Below are positions 62,933 to 64,000 of a DNA stretch of 64,000 nt, piece by piece. Every line of letters starts with the position of its first letter. Within the stretch, counting starts at the first letter, position 1. The stretch is from the NCBI RefSeq assembly GCF_005484965.1, contig NZ_CP034036.1, positions 2,232,001-2,296,000 of the forward strand, written 5' to 3'. Source of the DNA: Brenneria nigrifluens DSM 30175 = ATCC 13028. Lineage in GTDB: Bacteria; Pseudomonadota; Gammaproteobacteria; Enterobacterales; Enterobacteriaceae. The notes beneath the pieces are model-generated. The model was not told the DNA's origin, did not search any database, and was given only the letters and a program-made list of their open reading frames with translations. Both the position numbers and the translations under genes were made by a program.

Positions 62933-64000
62933 TTGAGTACCCCGTCATCTCCGGCATCGCCCGCTATGCCCATTTCTATTAACACCGATGTGGAAGCGCT
63001 TTCACCCAAACCTATCGCACCCGGCAAATCACCTTATATCAAACGCGGCACGCCGCAGTTTATGCACGTTACCTTGGCGTTATTTTCCGCCGGCTTCGCC
63101 ACTTTCGCCCTGCTTTACTGCGTACAGCCCCTATTGCCGCTTCTTTCGCAGGATTTCGCCATTTCTCCGGCCGCCAGCAGTCTGTCGCTTTCGGTATCAA
63201 CGGTCACGCTGGCGATTGGGCTGCTGTTTACCGGCCCTCTTTCCGATACCGTAGGTCGCAAGAACGTGATGGCGGTCTCGCTGATGCTGGCCGCCGCCTG
63301 CACGCTTATTTGCGCCTTTATGAGCAGTTGGCAGGGGGTGCTGATTATGCGGGCGATGATCGGCCTATCGCTCAGCGGCGTGGCGGCCGTCGCCATGAGT
63401 TACCTGAGCGAAGAGATCCACCCCAGCGTGCTGGCTTTCTCCATGGGGCTTTATATCAGCGGTAATTCCATCGGCGGCATGAGCGGACGTCTGGTGAGCG
63501 GCGTATTGAGCGACTATTTTCCCTGGCGGGTTGCCGTGGGGACGATCGGCGTTCTGGCGTTAATCGCCGCATTAACCTTCTGGAAAATTTTACCCGACTC
63601 CCGTCATTTCCGCGCCGGCTCTTTGCGTCCCAAAACCCTATGGCTGAATACGAAACTGCACTGGCACGACGCCGGATTGCCGTTACTGTTTTTGCAGGGC
63701 TTTCTGCTGATGGGCTCGTTCGTTACCCTCTTCAACTATATCGGCTATCGCCTGCTGGAATCGCCTTACCTGCTTAATCAGGCGATTGTCGGCCTGCTGT
63801 CGGTGGTTTTCCTGACCGGCAGCTACAGCTCTCCTAAAGCAGGGGCATTGACTTCCCGCTACGGCCGCGGGCCGGTGCTCGGCATTTCCATCGGGCTGAT
63901 GCTGCTGGGACTGGGCGTTACCGCCCTAAGCCCTTTGCCGTGCGTGTTTATCGGCATGATGCTGTTCGCCGCCGGCTTCTTTGCCGCTCATGCCGTCGCC
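62933..64000 (+). CDS. ynfM: Major facilitator transporter YnfM, N-terminal part (cut by window edge)
   Basis: An open frame of 356 codons runs to the window end; the E. coli protein has 417 residues, so about 60 C-terminal residues are missing. It matches YnfM throughout: RRGTP-like KRGTPQFM, ALLYCVQPLLPLLS, LLFTGPLSDTVGRKNVM, SGVAAVAMSYLSEEIHP and GLYISGNSIGGMSGR. The start is uncertain. TTG at 62933 (weak GGA upstream) gives a leader of the usual length; an in-frame ATG at 62966 gives a protein shorter by 11. Function: an arabinose- or drug-exporter-like MFS protein, substrate unknown. Confidence 0.92.
   Translation, partial: MSTPSSPASPAMPISINTDVEALSPKPIAPGKSPYIKRGTPQFMHVTLALFSAGFATFALLYCVQPLLPLLSQDFAISPAASSLSLSVSTVTLAIGLLFTGPLSDTVGRKNVMAVSLMLAAACTLICAFMSSWQGVLIMRAMIGLSLSGVAAVAMSYLSEEIHPSVLAFSMGLYISGNSIGGMSGRLVSGVLSDYFPWRVAVGTIGVLALIAALTFWKILPDSRHFRAGSLRPKTLWLNTKLHWHDAGLPLLFLQGFLLMGSFVTLFNYIGYRLLESPYLLNQAIVGLLSVVFLTGSYSSPKAGALTSRYGRGPVLGISIGLMLLGLGVTALSPLPCVFIGMMLFAAGFFAAHAVA

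Noticed and set aside
1..64000. CRISPR arrays, tRNA or rRNA genes, IS elements
   Set aside because: No regularly spaced repeats, cloverleaf-like segments with CCA-type ends, ribosomal RNA stretches or transposase frames were recognised; short or diverged cases could be missed without computation.

Overview
The window reads as chromosomal DNA of a GC-rich member of the Enterobacterales. Core genes keep the usual enterobacterial order: pth-ychF, ychH, lolB-ispE-prs, hemA-prfA-prmC-sirB2-sirB1-kdsA, pntAB, uspE, fnr, and bioD2-mlc-ynfL/ynfM. Their products are close to the E. coli proteins. The accessory content (srfABC, a glucosylglycerate operon, a complete-looking yersiniabactin locus end) points to a plant-associated soft-rot or canker lineage of the Pectobacteriaceae type (Brenneria, Dickeya, Pectobacterium or relatives). 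That placement is inference; no rRNA or tRNA gene was seen to fix it.

Layout. 1-15021: yersiniabactin siderophore region, with irp1 (cut by the left edge) and irp2 on the minus strand, the AraC-type activator ybtA, then ybtP-ybtQ-ybtX on the plus strand. irp2 and ybtP share an upstream 28-nt motif followed by a Fur-like box. ybtS, which normally follows ybtX, is absent: ybtX stops 3 nt from the end of ychF. 15025-33056: core block from ychF to sodC, covering translation (pth, prfA, prmC), nucleotide, isoprenoid, heme and KDO precursors, transhydrogenase, UspE, FNR and periplasmic superoxide dismutase. 33285-40095: srfA-srfB-srfC, translationally coupled, pairing an actin/Hsp70-like ATPase with a P-loop GTPase-like protein. 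40297-43794: yjbD, then an AT-richer stretch with a DUF1275 membrane protein and a truncated CGNR zinc-finger gene, then a PEBP-family protein and an AraC regulator.

43817-53814: a self-contained catabolic and transport cluster. It holds a GntR regulator, a peptide-type ABC importer (binding protein, two permeases, a double-ATPase gene at the far end), an atypical M20 peptidase, a D-cysteine desulfhydrase-like PLP enzyme, an ornithine cyclodeaminase/mu-crystallin-like enzyme and a two-domain rhodanese. An identical 14-nt sequence lies at both ends, in front of the divergent gntR/importer pair and in front of the ATPase gene. The content suggests uptake and breakdown of a sulfur-containing amino-acid-like compound; this is the best candidate here for an undescribed system. 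54038-56121: a phosphatase and glycosyltransferase pair for glucosylglycerate, a compatible solute. 56423-64000: ydfG, two small secreted proteins (ynfB, ynfD), a DHA2-family exporter, bioD2, mlc, ynfL and the start of ynfM (cut by the right edge).

Most genes carry clear family signatures and could be assigned. The least certain items are small remnants, hairpins and operator candidates.
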